DNA of 64,000 nt from an uncultured Lachnospiraceae bacterium (GCA_934317005.1 CAKREB010000001.1:124001-188000); one strand, 5' to 3'; counted from the stretch's first letter, positions 33,717 to 42,932 are shown. Numbers and translations are program-made. The notes: a model not told the origin generated them from the letters alone.

Positions 33717-33745
33717 TTGCTTTTTTTCGATAGAAATGATATTAT
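33717..33745 (+). promoter_or_regulatory. Promoter of the ECF/transcobalamin-like operon
   Basis: TTGCTT (33717-33722), 17-bp spacer and TATTAT (33740-33745), about 30 bp before the riboswitch. Confidence 0.6.
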
Positions 33746-33773
33746 GACGAAAGTTTAAGACAAAAAGGTGCCT

Positions 33774-33994
33774 AAGCCGGTCTTGAAAAAGGACGGTGGT
33801 TAGGATAATAGGGAATCGGGTGAGAATCCCGAACGGTCCCGCCGCTGTGTTATGCAGAACGTTTTGTTGCTGAAAGGCAGTCACTATGTAAATGGGAAGA
33901 CAAAAGACGTAGCTGTCTACATAAAAATGGTGTATACGCAATTGTTGCGTGTGTAGATTTAAAAATACTGCAAAAGTCAGAAGACCTGCCTTTT
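33774..33994 (+). ncRNA. Cobalamin riboswitch 2
   Basis: The aptamer landmarks occur in order: AAAAAGGTGCC, TTAGGATAATAGGGAA, GGGTGAGAATCCCGAACGGT, CCCGCCGCTGT, AGTCACT, TGGGAAGA, and the B12 box AGTCAGAAGACCTGCC at 33975-33990. It precedes the DUF4430/ECF operon. Confidence 0.95.
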
Positions 33995-34272
33995 TGTTCG
34001 GAATTATAAGATTTGCGATGTACAGATTCTTATAAAGAAACCCTGTTCGGAAGTTGGAGTGCATGGAACAGATGGCTTTTGCAGTAAATAGGTAAAAAGA
34101 CGAAATGTATAGTGTCTATCGGAACATTTCTAAAGCTGTAAAAGAAATAGTCTGAAAAATGCAGTTTGGAAAACAGGTTTCTTTTTGGTGGAATGAAAAC
34201 TGTTTCTGCAGCATAGAGGATATAACAGAAGCAATAGGAAAATAATACTTTTGTGTGTTTAAAAGTAGTGTA

Positions 34273-34320
34273 AAAGTCCATTTGTCATTGCAAAAATTGT
34301 AATGGCAGATGGACTTTTTG
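34273..34320 (+). terminator. Terminator before the DUF4430 gene
   Basis: AAAGTCCATTTGTCATT pairs, with two mismatches, with AATGGCAGATGGACTTT around an 11-nt loop and runs into T. It lies 280 nt after the B12 box and could be the regulated stop of riboswitch 2. Confidence 0.8.
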
Positions 34321-34432
34321 TTTCTTTACTTTACAGAAAACGGTTCGTTTCCCATAAAGTAAAAATGCTTCGTAAGGATATAGTCACTGCGCAGAAAAGA
34401 TTGTTTAAAACGTCAAAGAATTGAGGATTATC

Positions 34433-35335
34433 ATGAAAAATTATAGAAAGTATCTGGTGTCGGTCGTAGTGATCATACTTGCAGTGGCAGGTGTATCACA
34501 GCTTCGCATTCAGTCGGTATCACAGCACAATAAAGAGCAATATCAGATGGCATCTGATCAGAGCAAATTAGCGCTTTCGGAAACAGACAGGGTAGCACAA
34601 ACCGCTGTGCCGGAAGACAAGGAAGCAAGTAAAAAGGATGCTAAGACGAAAGTGTCAAAGGCGAAAGCAGATAAAACAAAGATAGGAGATCAGAAAAAGG
34701 ACAACGTATCTAAGAAAAAAAAGGCAGAAGATAAGTCAGATACCACTACATCAGCGGCAAACAGGAAAGATACCAGTTCTTCCAGATCCGTTCAAAAAGC
34801 ATCAAAAAATAAGAAAAACAGTGCTTCTATTTCTGATTCTAAGAGTAGTAAAAGTAAGAAGGATAAAGAGCAAAATAACAGAAACACAGATAATAAGACA
34901 CAAAACAGTACAGCTTCTTCGGAGGAAAAAGAAGATGACAGTGCTTATATCCGCTGTGAAGTAACGATTGATTGCAGTGTTCTGCTTTCGAATATGGATG
35001 CTTTGCAAAAAAATGTCAGAAAATATGTTCCGAAGGATGGAATGCTGCTACAAAAGCTTTCGGTGAAAGTAAAAGAAGGGGCATCAGCATATGATGCCTT
35101 AGTGACAGCATGTAAGGCGAAAAAAATTGCATATGATGCAGAGTATTCTAAGATGTACAACGGAGTTTACGTCAAGGGAATTGGTTATCTGTATGAAAAG
35201 ATGGCAGGGGATATGAGCGGATGGCTATATCAGGTAGATGGAAAGTTACCTAATGTAGGAGCTTCCCGTTATATCATGCGGGATGGTGATACGTTGAACT
35301 GGACATATACATGTAGCGGAAGGGTAGGAAGCTGA
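34433..35335 (+). CDS. Membrane-anchored DUF4430 (transcobalamin beta-domain-like) protein
   Basis: The 300-residue protein has one N-terminal membrane anchor (about residues 5-25) and a very long Lys/Ser/Thr/Asp-rich stalk (about 35-170). The C-terminal domain (about 175-300) contains CEVTIDCSVLL, EGASAYDAL, GYLYEKMAGDMSGWLYQVDG and YIMRDGDTLNWTYTC, the DUF4430 pattern related to the beta domain of transcobalamin/intrinsic factor. It is predicted to stand off the membrane and bind corrinoid for the ECF importer. The ATG at 34433 has GAGG 6 bases upstream. Its stop overlaps the EcfT start (TGATG). Confidence 0.82.
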   Translation: MKNYRKYLVSVVVIILAVAGVSQLRIQSVSQHNKEQYQMASDQSKLALSETDRVAQTAVPEDKEASKKDAKTKVSKAKADKTKIGDQKKDNVSKKKKAEDKSDTTTSAANRKDTSSSRSVQKASKNKKNSASISDSKSSKSKKDKEQNNRNTDNKTQNSTASSEEKEDDSAYIRCEVTIDCSVLLSNMDALQKNVRKYVPKDGMLLQKLSVKVKEGASAYDALVTACKAKKIAYDAEYSKMYNGVYVKGIGYLYEKMAGDMSGWLYQVDGKLPNVGASRYIMRDGDTLNWTYTCSGRVGS

Positions 35336-36186
35336 TGAGGGAAGGAACAAGAGAGAGTATTTTAAAAAGCCTGCATCCGGCGGTGAGTGTCATTTATTTC
35401 ATATATATACTATGTATTACTATGTTTTCACTGCATCCGGTCATTCTGCTGTTGTCTTTGGGCATGGCGATAGTTTCCGTGGTGCGGCTTTGTGGGAGCA
35501 GGAGGCTTGGTCAGCTGTTTTGGATCGCTGTGCCGATGCTTTTCTTTTCTATTGTGCTGTTACCACTATTTAATCACAATGGCGTGACACCGCTTTTTTA
35601 TATAAATGATATGGCAGTTACTTTGGAGAATGTAATATACGGATGCTTTATGACAGTCATGGTAGTGGCAGTTACAGCTTGGTTTTTCGTGGCGGCAAGT
35701 GTGATCGATTCTGAAAAAATGCTGTATGTTTTTGGAAAACTTTCGCCAAAGATCGCATTGATCATCTCTATGGTACTGCGGTTTGTTCCGATGTTTGTAC
35801 AACGTTTTCGGGAGATTCATGAGGCGCAGACAGGTATGCTGTATACAGAGGAAAAGGGGATGCCTGCAAAGGTAAAGCAGTTTACAAAGGAGCTCTCTAT
35901 TCTGATTTCATGGTGTCTGGAAAATTCTATTGATACATCCATATCAATGGAATCGAGAGGATATGGTATAGGAAGACGGAGCAGCTATCACCGGTTTAAA
36001 ATGAAAAAAAGGGATAGTATGTTTTTGCTTAGCTTTCTTGTCTTAGGGAGCATTACGCTTGCGGTGATTGCAGGTGGCTGTATGGAAGTATACTATTTTC
36101 CGGCATTTTCATTGGAAGGATGGAATGTATTTGCGGTGATGGCGCTAAGCTGTCAGTTTTTACTGATGACGGCAGCGTTGCTATAA
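35335..36186 (+). CDS. ecfT: ECF transporter T component
   Basis: The 283-residue membrane protein has about six helices and the coupling motifs of EcfT/CbiQ proteins, including ESRGYGIGRRSSYHRFKM, the Ala/Ser-Arg-Gly signature that contacts the ATPases. Start overlaps the previous stop by one base, so translation is coupled. It links the fused ATPase to the S component in an energy-coupling-factor importer. Riboswitch and neighbours indicate a cobalamin precursor or cobalamin substrate. Confidence 0.85.
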   Translation: MREGTRESILKSLHPAVSVIYFIYILCITMFSLHPVILLLSLGMAIVSVVRLCGSRRLGQLFWIAVPMLFFSIVLLPLFNHNGVTPLFYINDMAVTLENVIYGCFMTVMVVAVTAWFFVAASVIDSEKMLYVFGKLSPKIALIISMVLRFVPMFVQRFREIHEAQTGMLYTEEKGMPAKVKQFTKELSILISWCLENSIDTSISMESRGYGIGRRSSYHRFKMKKRDSMFLLSFLVLGSITLAVIAGGCMEVYYFPAFSLEGWNVFAVMALSCQFLLMTAALL

Positions 36187-36296
36187 AAAGCTTTCATAGA
36201 TGGTGCATGGTAAGAAGTGGCAGTAAGAAAGAAATGCCATGTTATATATGGCGAAACGAACCATGATGGTTTGCAGACAGGAAAAGAGGAAACAAG

Positions 36297-38051
36297 ATGC
36301 TTAGATTTGAAAATGTCTCCTTTCGTTATCCGGGGCAGGAAAGGGATGCGATACAGGATATATCATTTGAGATAAAGTCCGGAGAGTTTGTGCTGCTATG
36401 CGGGGAATCCGGCTGCGGCAAGACAACACTGCTTCGTCACACCAAAAAGAACCAGATTCCAACAGGAAAAGGCAGTGGAAAAATGTATTTTTGCGGAAAA
36501 GATCTGGAACAGTTGGATGATGTGGTAAGTGTGTCGGAAATAGGATATGTCGGACAAAGTCCGGATGGACAGATTGTGACAGATAAGGTGTGGCATGAGC
36601 TGGCATTTGGTCTGGAAAGCATGGGAGTCAGTCAGGAAAAGATGCACCGGCAGATTGCAGAAATGTCAGAATATTTTGGAATCGGCAGCTGGTATGATAA
36701 AAAGACGAGCGAGCTGTCAGGTGGACAAAAGCAGATTTTAAATCTTGCTTCCGTCATGGTAATGCATCCAAAGCTATTGATCTTAGATGAGCCAACCTCG
36801 CAGTTAGATCCTATTGCGTCGGAAAAGTTTTTGCAAAATATCTATAAGCTTAACCGGGATTTTGGCGTAACGATTCTGATCTGTGAACAGAGAGTTCATG
36901 AAGTGATCGCAATGGTAGACAGGGTAATGTTAATGCAGGATGGAAAAATCATCTCCTTTGCGGATGTGGAACAGTCTGTAGTGAAGATGAAGCAGATGGG
37001 AAGCAAAGTGTACGAGGCACTGCCGGGCTTTATGAAGCTTTGGTGTGAACAGGCAGGCAGGGCAGATGGAACATGTCCGATGAATATTCGGGATGCTAAG
37101 ATATGGCTGGAACAGGTGGCAGAGGGAAAAAGAAATCTGTATGGCATAAAAGAGCAGGAAAAAGGGCGGGATGCAGAACCGGTGTCAGAAAAAGAGAAAA
37201 GCAGAATGGACATGTCCCGAAAAACGGACACGGGAACTTTGCTGCGGGCACATGAGGTGGTGTTTTCATATGAAACAGGTAAACGTTTACGAGGGCACAA
37301 TGCACAGAAAGTAAGTAAGGTACTAAAGGATTTTTCCATTGATATAGAGCGTGGATATCTGTATGCGATCATGGGGGGGAATGGTTCGGGCAAAACGACA
37401 GCACTAAAGCTTTTGGCGGGAATCTATCAGCCACAGCAGGGCAGTGTGGAAAAGACAGGAAAGGTTGTCTATCTTCCGCAAAATCCACAGACGGTCTTTA
37501 CAGAGATTACGGTTAATGATGAGCTGCAGGAGGTCTTTACCGGACACAAAGCATATGCACAGAGCTTATCTAAGGAAGAGATGCAAGGGAGAATACAGCA
37601 TATAGTAGAGAAAATGGAACTGTCAGCTTTGACAGAGAAGCATCCGTTTGACTTAAGTGTCGGGCAGCAGCAACGGCTGGCATTGGCAAAGGTACTTCTT
37701 TTGGAGCCGGAGGTTTTGCTGCTTGACGAGCCGACGAAAGGATTAGATGGTACATTTAAAAAGAAGCTTGCCGGATATCTGAAAGAATTTGTAAAAGAGG
37801 GACTTGCAATCGTGATGGTATCCCATGATATTGCCTTTTGTGCAGAATATGCCGACTGGTGCAGTCTGCTTTTTGACGGGGAGCTGACAAAAATGCAGAT
37901 GGCAGATGAGTTTTTCAGGCAGAATTACTTTTATACCACAGATATCTGCCGCATGTTTTCAAAAAGTCTGTCAGATGATAACCAAAATGTGCCGGTGCGG
38001 TATGCGCAGGCAAAGAAAATACTGGAAAGCAGTATAGCTTTGGAGCAATAG
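36297..38051 (+). CDS. Fused double ECF ATPase (EcfA-EcfA')
   Basis: Two complete ATPase domains are joined in one 584-residue chain. Domain 1 has Walker A CGESGCGKTT, signature LSGGQKQ and Walker B LLILDEPTSQLDP; domain 2 (from about residue 310) has GGNGSGKTT, LSVGQQQRLALAK and VLLLDEPTKGLDG. A charged linker of about 60 residues (rich in Lys and Glu) lies between. This is the usual fusion in dedicated group I-like ECF systems. AGAGGAAA precedes the ATG. It powers uptake with the neighbouring T and S components. Confidence 0.92.
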   Translation: MLRFENVSFRYPGQERDAIQDISFEIKSGEFVLLCGESGCGKTTLLRHTKKNQIPTGKGSGKMYFCGKDLEQLDDVVSVSEIGYVGQSPDGQIVTDKVWHELAFGLESMGVSQEKMHRQIAEMSEYFGIGSWYDKKTSELSGGQKQILNLASVMVMHPKLLILDEPTSQLDPIASEKFLQNIYKLNRDFGVTILICEQRVHEVIAMVDRVMLMQDGKIISFADVEQSVVKMKQMGSKVYEALPGFMKLWCEQAGRADGTCPMNIRDAKIWLEQVAEGKRNLYGIKEQEKGRDAEPVSEKEKSRMDMSRKTDTGTLLRAHEVVFSYETGKRLRGHNAQKVSKVLKDFSIDIERGYLYAIMGGNGSGKTTALKLLAGIYQPQQGSVEKTGKVVYLPQNPQTVFTEITVNDELQEVFTGHKAYAQSLSKEEMQGRIQHIVEKMELSALTEKHPFDLSVGQQQRLALAKVLLLEPEVLLLDEPTKGLDGTFKKKLAGYLKEFVKEGLAIVMVSHDIAFCAEYADWCSLLFDGELTKMQMADEFFRQNYFYTTDICRMFSKSLSDDNQNVPVRYAQAKKILESSIALEQ

Positions 38052-38114
38052 TGAAAAGCAGAAAAGATAGAGAAAAAGGATAGTAAAAGAAGAACAAGAA
38101 GGAAGGTGAGTCAT

Positions 38115-39074
38115 GTGAAAAAGAAATATGAAAATCGAAGAAATTTTGATGAAGCATTGTTTCGCAAAAATCTTTTACAAAGAAAGATTGCTATTTGGCT
38201 CGCTATTTTAGTTGCGATTCCTTTCTTATTATTTGTATCCGGTTTTATTCTGCATCAAAGGCATTATCTTATTATCAGTCTTTTCGTGATCATTGTTACG
38301 ATGGTGCCGTTTTTTGTAAGCTTTGAGTATCGGGCACTGCGGGCGCGGGAGATCGTTTTGCTGGCGATGATGGTTTCCTTTTGTGTGGCAGTTAACCTTT
38401 TGTGCAGTCATACAATCCCCCTGCATGGAGGAAGTGCAATGGTGGTGCTTACAGGGATCGCACTTGGGCCGGAGGCAGGTTTTCTGACAGGGGCTTTGGG
38501 AAGGTTTTTGTGCAACTTCTTTGATGGGCAGGGACCATGGACGCCTTGGCAGATGGCAAGCTGGGGGTTGATCGGTTTTGTGAGTGGCGCTGTCTTTGTG
38601 CGCTATCGTTCCGAAGAAAATAAAACAGCAAAGAAAGGCTCGTATCTGATTCTGTTTGCAGCAGTGCTTGTGTGCGAGGTGACAGGATATTTATGGCTGC
38701 TTTTACAGGGAGGAAACTTTGGTGACATGAAAGGCTGGATGCTCTATGCGTTTGGCATGGCTGGCCTGGTTTTAGGTGGTATTCTGCAGAGAAAACGGTT
38801 GCCGACAGATACATTGGTGATGACGGTATTTACTTTTCTGATCATTTTTATTCTGTACGGCGGAATCATGAACTTTGCAACAATGGTATTGCAGACGGCA
38901 TATACGACAGGCGAAAAGATGAGTCTGCATGCACTCAAAGCCTTATATATTACAGGCGTTCCCTATGATACCATGCATGGGGCAGGGGCAGCGCTATGTG
39001 TCTTTTTGATGGGAGAGCCTTTTTTAAAAAAGCTGGAAAGAGTTCAGATAAAGTACGGAATATACCGCCTATAG
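38115..39074 (+). CDS. ECF transporter S component, probable corrinoid specificity
   Basis: The 319-residue membrane protein has about eight to nine hydrophobic segments. The N-terminal extra helices (about residues 28-80) precede an S-component core with IPLHGGSAMVVLTGIALGPEAGFLTGALGRF, an ECF-S type pattern, and DGQGPWTPWQMASWGLIGF. S components bind the substrate; position and riboswitch control point to cobalamin or cobinamide, as for CbrT, but the sequence alone does not prove it. I chose the GTG at 38115 with AAGGTGAG five bases upstream over the GTG at 38106. Confidence 0.8.
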   Translation: MKKKYENRRNFDEALFRKNLLQRKIAIWLAILVAIPFLLFVSGFILHQRHYLIISLFVIIVTMVPFFVSFEYRALRAREIVLLAMMVSFCVAVNLLCSHTIPLHGGSAMVVLTGIALGPEAGFLTGALGRFLCNFFDGQGPWTPWQMASWGLIGFVSGAVFVRYRSEENKTAKKGSYLILFAAVLVCEVTGYLWLLLQGGNFGDMKGWMLYAFGMAGLVLGGILQRKRLPTDTLVMTVFTFLIIFILYGGIMNFATMVLQTAYTTGEKMSLHALKALYITGVPYDTMHGAGAALCVFLMGEPFLKKLERVQIKYGIYRL

Positions 39075-39235
39075 GCGATGAAAATGGGCTTGCGGCTTTT
39101 GCTGCTTGTCGTGAGCCGTAAGATGCTTAGAGCAGCAGGAAAAGCAGAAGAGGATACTTCTGTAGTATGTCTGTGTCGGCACTGTGGCACAGAACATAGA
39201 AAAATGAGTAACGCAGTGTAGAAAAGAGGTAAAAC

Positions 39236-41068
39236 ATGAGAAACAAAAGAGTGGCAACAAGAGTAGTAAGTGTTATGCTGTCAGCAGCCTTAGCATTTAC
39301 CACTGCATTTGGTCTGTCAGGAGTGACAAAGGCAAGTGCAGCAGACAAGGAAAAGATTGTCGTGTATGTAGCGGCTGAGGGAGAAGATGGAGTCGAGGCA
39401 GATAAGGTATCTGTCAAAAAGACAGCTGTCATGTTAGACGAGGATGCCGTTGCAGAAGATGCGATCAAGGCAGCACTGGACAGCTCTGAATTCAAAGGAA
39501 ACTATGTGATCAAGGCAAGTGACTGGGGTGACAGTCTGGATTCTATCGGAAAGCTTGCACAGTACAATGTAGGCTCTGACTGGTATTACTGGGGATTCTA
39601 TGTCAATGGTCAGTATGCATCGAATGGAATTGGCAGCCAGACATTAAGTGATCAGGATCAGATCAGCCTGATCTATAACTATAACAATACAAATATGCAG
39701 GCATCCGATTATGTGGATGATGCAGCAAAAAATCCGGAGAATGGTTATGCACAGTACTCCGAAAATGCTAAAAAGGCGCAGGAGGTTTTAGCGCAGAAGA
39801 TTTATGAAACAACCTTCCAGAATGGAAAATATGTTCCGGGTATCGAGGACAGCGCAGGACTCTATGCCGTATTTTCTCTGGCAAGAGCTGACTTTAAGGC
39901 AGATAAGTTTTATGACAATGTTTATGCAAAAATCAAGGCGCAGCTTGGTGCGATCAAGACAAGCTATGGCAGCTTTTATGATGACAAGAGCAAAAAAGAA
40001 GTTTCACAGGAAACAATTTTAAAAGACGGATATGCCAGCCAGACATATGCAAAAATTGCTCTTTGCGTGACAGCACTTGGAAAAGATGCTTCAAACGTAA
40101 ATGGATTTAACGTAATCGAGAAATTAGCAGATAAGACTGTTTACAATGCATCCAGCATTTATAACAAAGAAACAACTATTTTGCTGGCAATCGACACTAA
40201 GGACTATGAACTTCCGGTTGGAGAAAATTATCTGACAAGAGCCGATCTGATCAATTTTGTGACAGCAGATATCGAGAATCAGATTCAGGTATCCATTGAC
40301 TGGAAGAGCATTGACAGTGCAGCCATGACACTTCAGCCACTTGCTGCATACCGCACAAAGACAGTTGAAGGAGTAGATAGCGCAAAAGTTAAGAAAGCAT
40401 GCGATAAGGCATGGAAATTCATTTATAACATGCAGGCAGAAGATGGAACATACAGTGTATATGGTGCAAGTAATGCATGGACTACAGCACAGGTGATGAT
40501 CGCAGCAGGTTTATTTAATATTGATGTAGCAACAGAGCAGGATGGAACAGACCTGATCAAAAACGGTGTGACATTGTATGATGATGCACTTAGCTTTGTT
40601 GACGTAGCGACAGGAAAAGTAGACGATGGACTTATGGGCTTCCAGCCGGATCAGCTTTTAAGAGGTATCAATGCGTGTGTACGTGCTTCCGAAAAAGGAG
40701 AGAAGCTTCTGCCGGTAGAAAGCGCTTCTTATCAGGCATCAGAGGATGCAGTATATACACTTCCTACAAAACCGGCAACTCCATCTACACCTGTAGTAAA
40801 GCTTGGAAAGGCTAAAATCTCTAAGCTGACAGCAGGAAAGAAGCAGCTTACGGTAACATATGCAAAGGTTTCCAATGCAAAGAAGTATAAAGTACAGGTC
40901 TCTACAGACAAGAAGTTTAAGAAAAATGTTATCACAAAGACAACAACAGCACAGAAACTGACAGTCAAGAAGTTAAAGACAAAGAAAGTATATTATGTAA
41001 GAGTACAGGCAGTGTCAGGCAAAAAGACAGGTGCATACAGTGCTGTTAAGAAAGTGAAAGTAAAATAA
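39236..41068 (+). CDS. Secreted transcobalamin-like protein: DUF4430 + alpha-toroid + Fn3
   Basis: A signal peptide (about residues 1-35, ending KASAAD) is followed by a DUF4430 domain (about 40-150: SDWYYWGFYVNGQYASNGIG, SDQDQISLIYNY). Next is an alpha/alpha-barrel region (about 170-500) with the squalene-cyclase/prenyltransferase-like helical repeats seen in intrinsic factor and transcobalamin (YASQTYAKIALCVTALGKDA, WTTAQVMIAAGLFNI). The C-terminal ~90 residues are a fibronectin type III domain (KKYKVQVSTDKKFKKN). In animal cobalamin carriers the barrel comes first and the beta domain last. It is the last gene of the riboswitch-2 ECF operon. A role in catching corrinoids outside the cell is inferred. 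Confidence 0.82.
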   Translation: MRNKRVATRVVSVMLSAALAFTTAFGLSGVTKASAADKEKIVVYVAAEGEDGVEADKVSVKKTAVMLDEDAVAEDAIKAALDSSEFKGNYVIKASDWGDSLDSIGKLAQYNVGSDWYYWGFYVNGQYASNGIGSQTLSDQDQISLIYNYNNTNMQASDYVDDAAKNPENGYAQYSENAKKAQEVLAQKIYETTFQNGKYVPGIEDSAGLYAVFSLARADFKADKFYDNVYAKIKAQLGAIKTSYGSFYDDKSKKEVSQETILKDGYASQTYAKIALCVTALGKDASNVNGFNVIEKLADKTVYNASSIYNKETTILLAIDTKDYELPVGENYLTRADLINFVTADIENQIQVSIDWKSIDSAAMTLQPLAAYRTKTVEGVDSAKVKKACDKAWKFIYNMQAEDGTYSVYGASNAWTTAQVMIAAGLFNIDVATEQDGTDLIKNGVTLYDDALSFVDVATGKVDDGLMGFQPDQLLRGINACVRASEKGEKLLPVESASYQASEDAVYTLPTKPATPSTPVVKLGKAKISKLTAGKKQLTVTYAKVSNAKKYKVQVSTDKKFKKNVITKTTTAQKLTVKKLKTKKVYYVRVQAVSGKKTGAYSAVKKVKVK

Positions 41069-41133
41069 GTAACAGATTATTTTGTGGTGGATGACAGATA
41101 TCATATTTAGAGATTATCTGCTTACCAAGACAG

Positions 41134-41214
41134 GAAAACGACTGCTGCATGTTATTTGGAAATTTGACGGATGAAGGGAGTCAATTGGAAGAAAATATGA
41201 TAGTAGTCGTTTTC
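41134..41214. repeat. Inverted repeat before the cobalamin synthesis operon
   Basis: GAAAACGACT (41134-41143) and AGTCGTTTTC (41205-41214) are perfect 10-bp arms about 60 nt apart, between the ECF operon and cobT. It may be a leader structure. I see no cobalamin riboswitch and no clear promoter here. Confidence 0.45.
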
Positions 41215-41257
41215 TATCATCTGATAAGGTTAGAGCAGATAGAAAAGAGGAAACGGA

Positions 41258-42325
41258 ATGGACAGAGAAAGTGCCGCAAAAAGGGCAAAGCAGCGTTGGG
41301 ATCACATTGCAAAGCCGATAGACAGTCTGGGGCTTTTGGAAGATATGGTAGTGAAGCTGTGCGATATCAGTGGCAATGCCGATGAGGTTGACATTACCAA
41401 ACGTGCGCTTATCGTGATGTGTGCCGATCATGGTGTGGTGGAAGAAGGGGTAACGCAGACCGGGCATGAAGTGACAAAAGTGGTAAGTGAGAACTTTGCA
41501 AAAGGTTGTTCTACCGTAAACTATATGGCAAAGGAAGCGAAGGTAGATGTATATACGGTAGACATCGGTATGGATACAGAACGGTATCCGGAAAAAAATC
41601 TGGTGACAGGTGCCGTGATTGACCGGAAGGTTGCACGGGGAAGTAAAAACATTGCAAAAGAACCGGCAATGACCTTAGAACAATGTAAAAAGGCGGTTCA
41701 AACAGGAAAAGAGCTTGTCTTACAGCTTAAAGAAAAAGAATATCAGATTATTGCTACCGGAGAAATGGGAATTGGTAACACAACACCAACCAGCGTACTG
41801 GCAGCGATATTTCTGGAACGGTCAGCCGGAGAAGTAACGGGAAAAGGAGCCGGTCTTTCGGCAGAGATGCTAAAAAAGAAGACGGCAGTGATAGAGCAGA
41901 TTATAGCAAGAGTCCGAAAAAAGGGACTGTTAGACGAAGAAAAAGAAAAACATACATTAGAAATTTTGGCAGAAACGGGTGGATATGAAATAGCTGCTAT
42001 GGTAGGAATATATCTGGGCGGCGCAGCATATCACGTACCGATTGTAATAGATGGTGCCATCTCTGCGGTTGCAGCGATGGTTGCAGCATATTTGGATCAG
42101 CGTGTCCCAAAAGTTGTACTGGCTTCCCATGTATCGGAGGAACAGACCGGACGGCTGGCACTGGAAGCACTGGGCGTGGAGGCGATGATTCACGGGAGAA
42201 TGTGTCTGGGAGAAGGAACGGGAGCTATGACGCTCTTTCCGCTTCTTGATATGGCAGTGTCCGTATATCGGAACATGGGAACCTTTGGAGAGTATGACAT
42301 AGACGCTTATGAGCGTTTTGAGTGA
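41258..42325 (+). CDS. cobT: Nicotinate-nucleotide--dimethylbenzimidazole phosphoribosyltransferase
   Basis: This enzyme activates the lower-ligand base to alpha-ribazole phosphate for the nucleotide loop. Key patterns are VMCADHGVVEEGVTQTGHEV, the glycine-rich GEMGIGNTTPTS, and the catalytic Glu319 in RMCLGEGTGAM. The 355-residue length is normal. AGAGGAAA lies before the ATG. It is the first of a 17-gene cobalamin synthesis run. Synthesis genes for dimethylbenzimidazole itself are not in the window, so the base may be another benzimidazole or be taken up. Confidence 0.95.
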   Translation: MDRESAAKRAKQRWDHIAKPIDSLGLLEDMVVKLCDISGNADEVDITKRALIVMCADHGVVEEGVTQTGHEVTKVVSENFAKGCSTVNYMAKEAKVDVYTVDIGMDTERYPEKNLVTGAVIDRKVARGSKNIAKEPAMTLEQCKKAVQTGKELVLQLKEKEYQIIATGEMGIGNTTPTSVLAAIFLERSAGEVTGKGAGLSAEMLKKKTAVIEQIIARVRKKGLLDEEKEKHTLEILAETGGYEIAAMVGIYLGGAAYHVPIVIDGAISAVAAMVAAYLDQRVPKVVLASHVSEEQTGRLALEALGVEAMIHGRMCLGEGTGAMTLFPLLDMAVSVYRNMGTFGEYDIDAYERFE

Positions 42326-42353
42326 GAAAGTGTCGGAGGAAAATGAAGATAAG

Positions 42354-42932
42354 ATGTTATATTTGGTGACAGGGGGAAGTGGCAGCGGAAAGTCAGAGTA
42401 TGCTGAGAAGCTTGCACAGAAGATAAGAAAAGGGCAGAAGGAAAAAGGCAGGTTTTATTATATTGCTACGATGTATCCTTATGATCAGGAGTGTCTGGAA
42501 AGGATCAAAAAGCACCGGAATATGCGCGCAGACAAGGGCTTTGAAACGATAGAATGTTATACGCAGTTAGAAAAAATCTCTGTGAAAAAAACGGATGTCG
42601 TGTTGTTGGAATGCATGTCAAATCTGCTTGCCAATGAAATGTATCAGCCCGACGGACGCATTAGGCTGCGTGGAACACAGGCAGATGCACAGTTATATGC
42701 TGCAATCATAAGACCACTATTACAAATGGCAGAAAATGCCGGTGGAGTGGTGGTCGTGAGCAATGAAGTATTTTCTGATGGAGGAAGCTATGACGGGGAA
42801 ACAAAAGAATATGTCCGTCTGCTCGGAACGGTCAATACGCAGCTTGCAGCATCGGCAGACGGTGTTGTAGAGGCTGTCTGTGGAATACCGGTGATAGTTA
42901 AGAAGGGGGAAAAAGAATGTTTCATTCCATGA
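42354..42932 (+). CDS. cobU: Adenosylcobinamide kinase/guanylyltransferase
   Basis: The bifunctional enzyme phosphorylates adenosylcobinamide and adds GMP. It has the P-loop VTGGSGSGKSEYAE, the nucleophilic-histidine segment KKHRNMR, and the C-terminal VVSNEVFSDGG. I selected the ATG at 42354 (192 residues), which gives the standard MLYLVTGG start; an ATG at 42309 is in frame and longer but not needed. Overlaps cobS by 16 bp. Confidence 0.93.
   Translation: MLYLVTGGSGSGKSEYAEKLAQKIRKGQKEKGRFYYIATMYPYDQECLERIKKHRNMRADKGFETIECYTQLEKISVKKTDVVLLECMSNLLANEMYQPDGRIRLRGTQADAQLYAAIIRPLLQMAENAGGVVVVSNEVFSDGGSYDGETKEYVRLLGTVNTQLAASADGVVEAVCGIPVIVKKGEKECFIP

Larger units (their letters stand above)
33665..34432. 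other. Long regulatory leader
   Basis: The 768-bp gap contains a promoter (33717-33745), cobalamin riboswitch 2 (33774-33994), about 280 nt of AT-rich sequence without a recognised element, and a terminator (34273-34320). I see no gene in it. Confidence 0.6.

Noticed and set aside
36896..37393. 165-residue minus-strand ORF inside the ECF ATPase gene
   Set aside because: It is the mirror of a conserved double ATPase; composition (Ser/Pro/Phe-rich) is typical of antisense frames.
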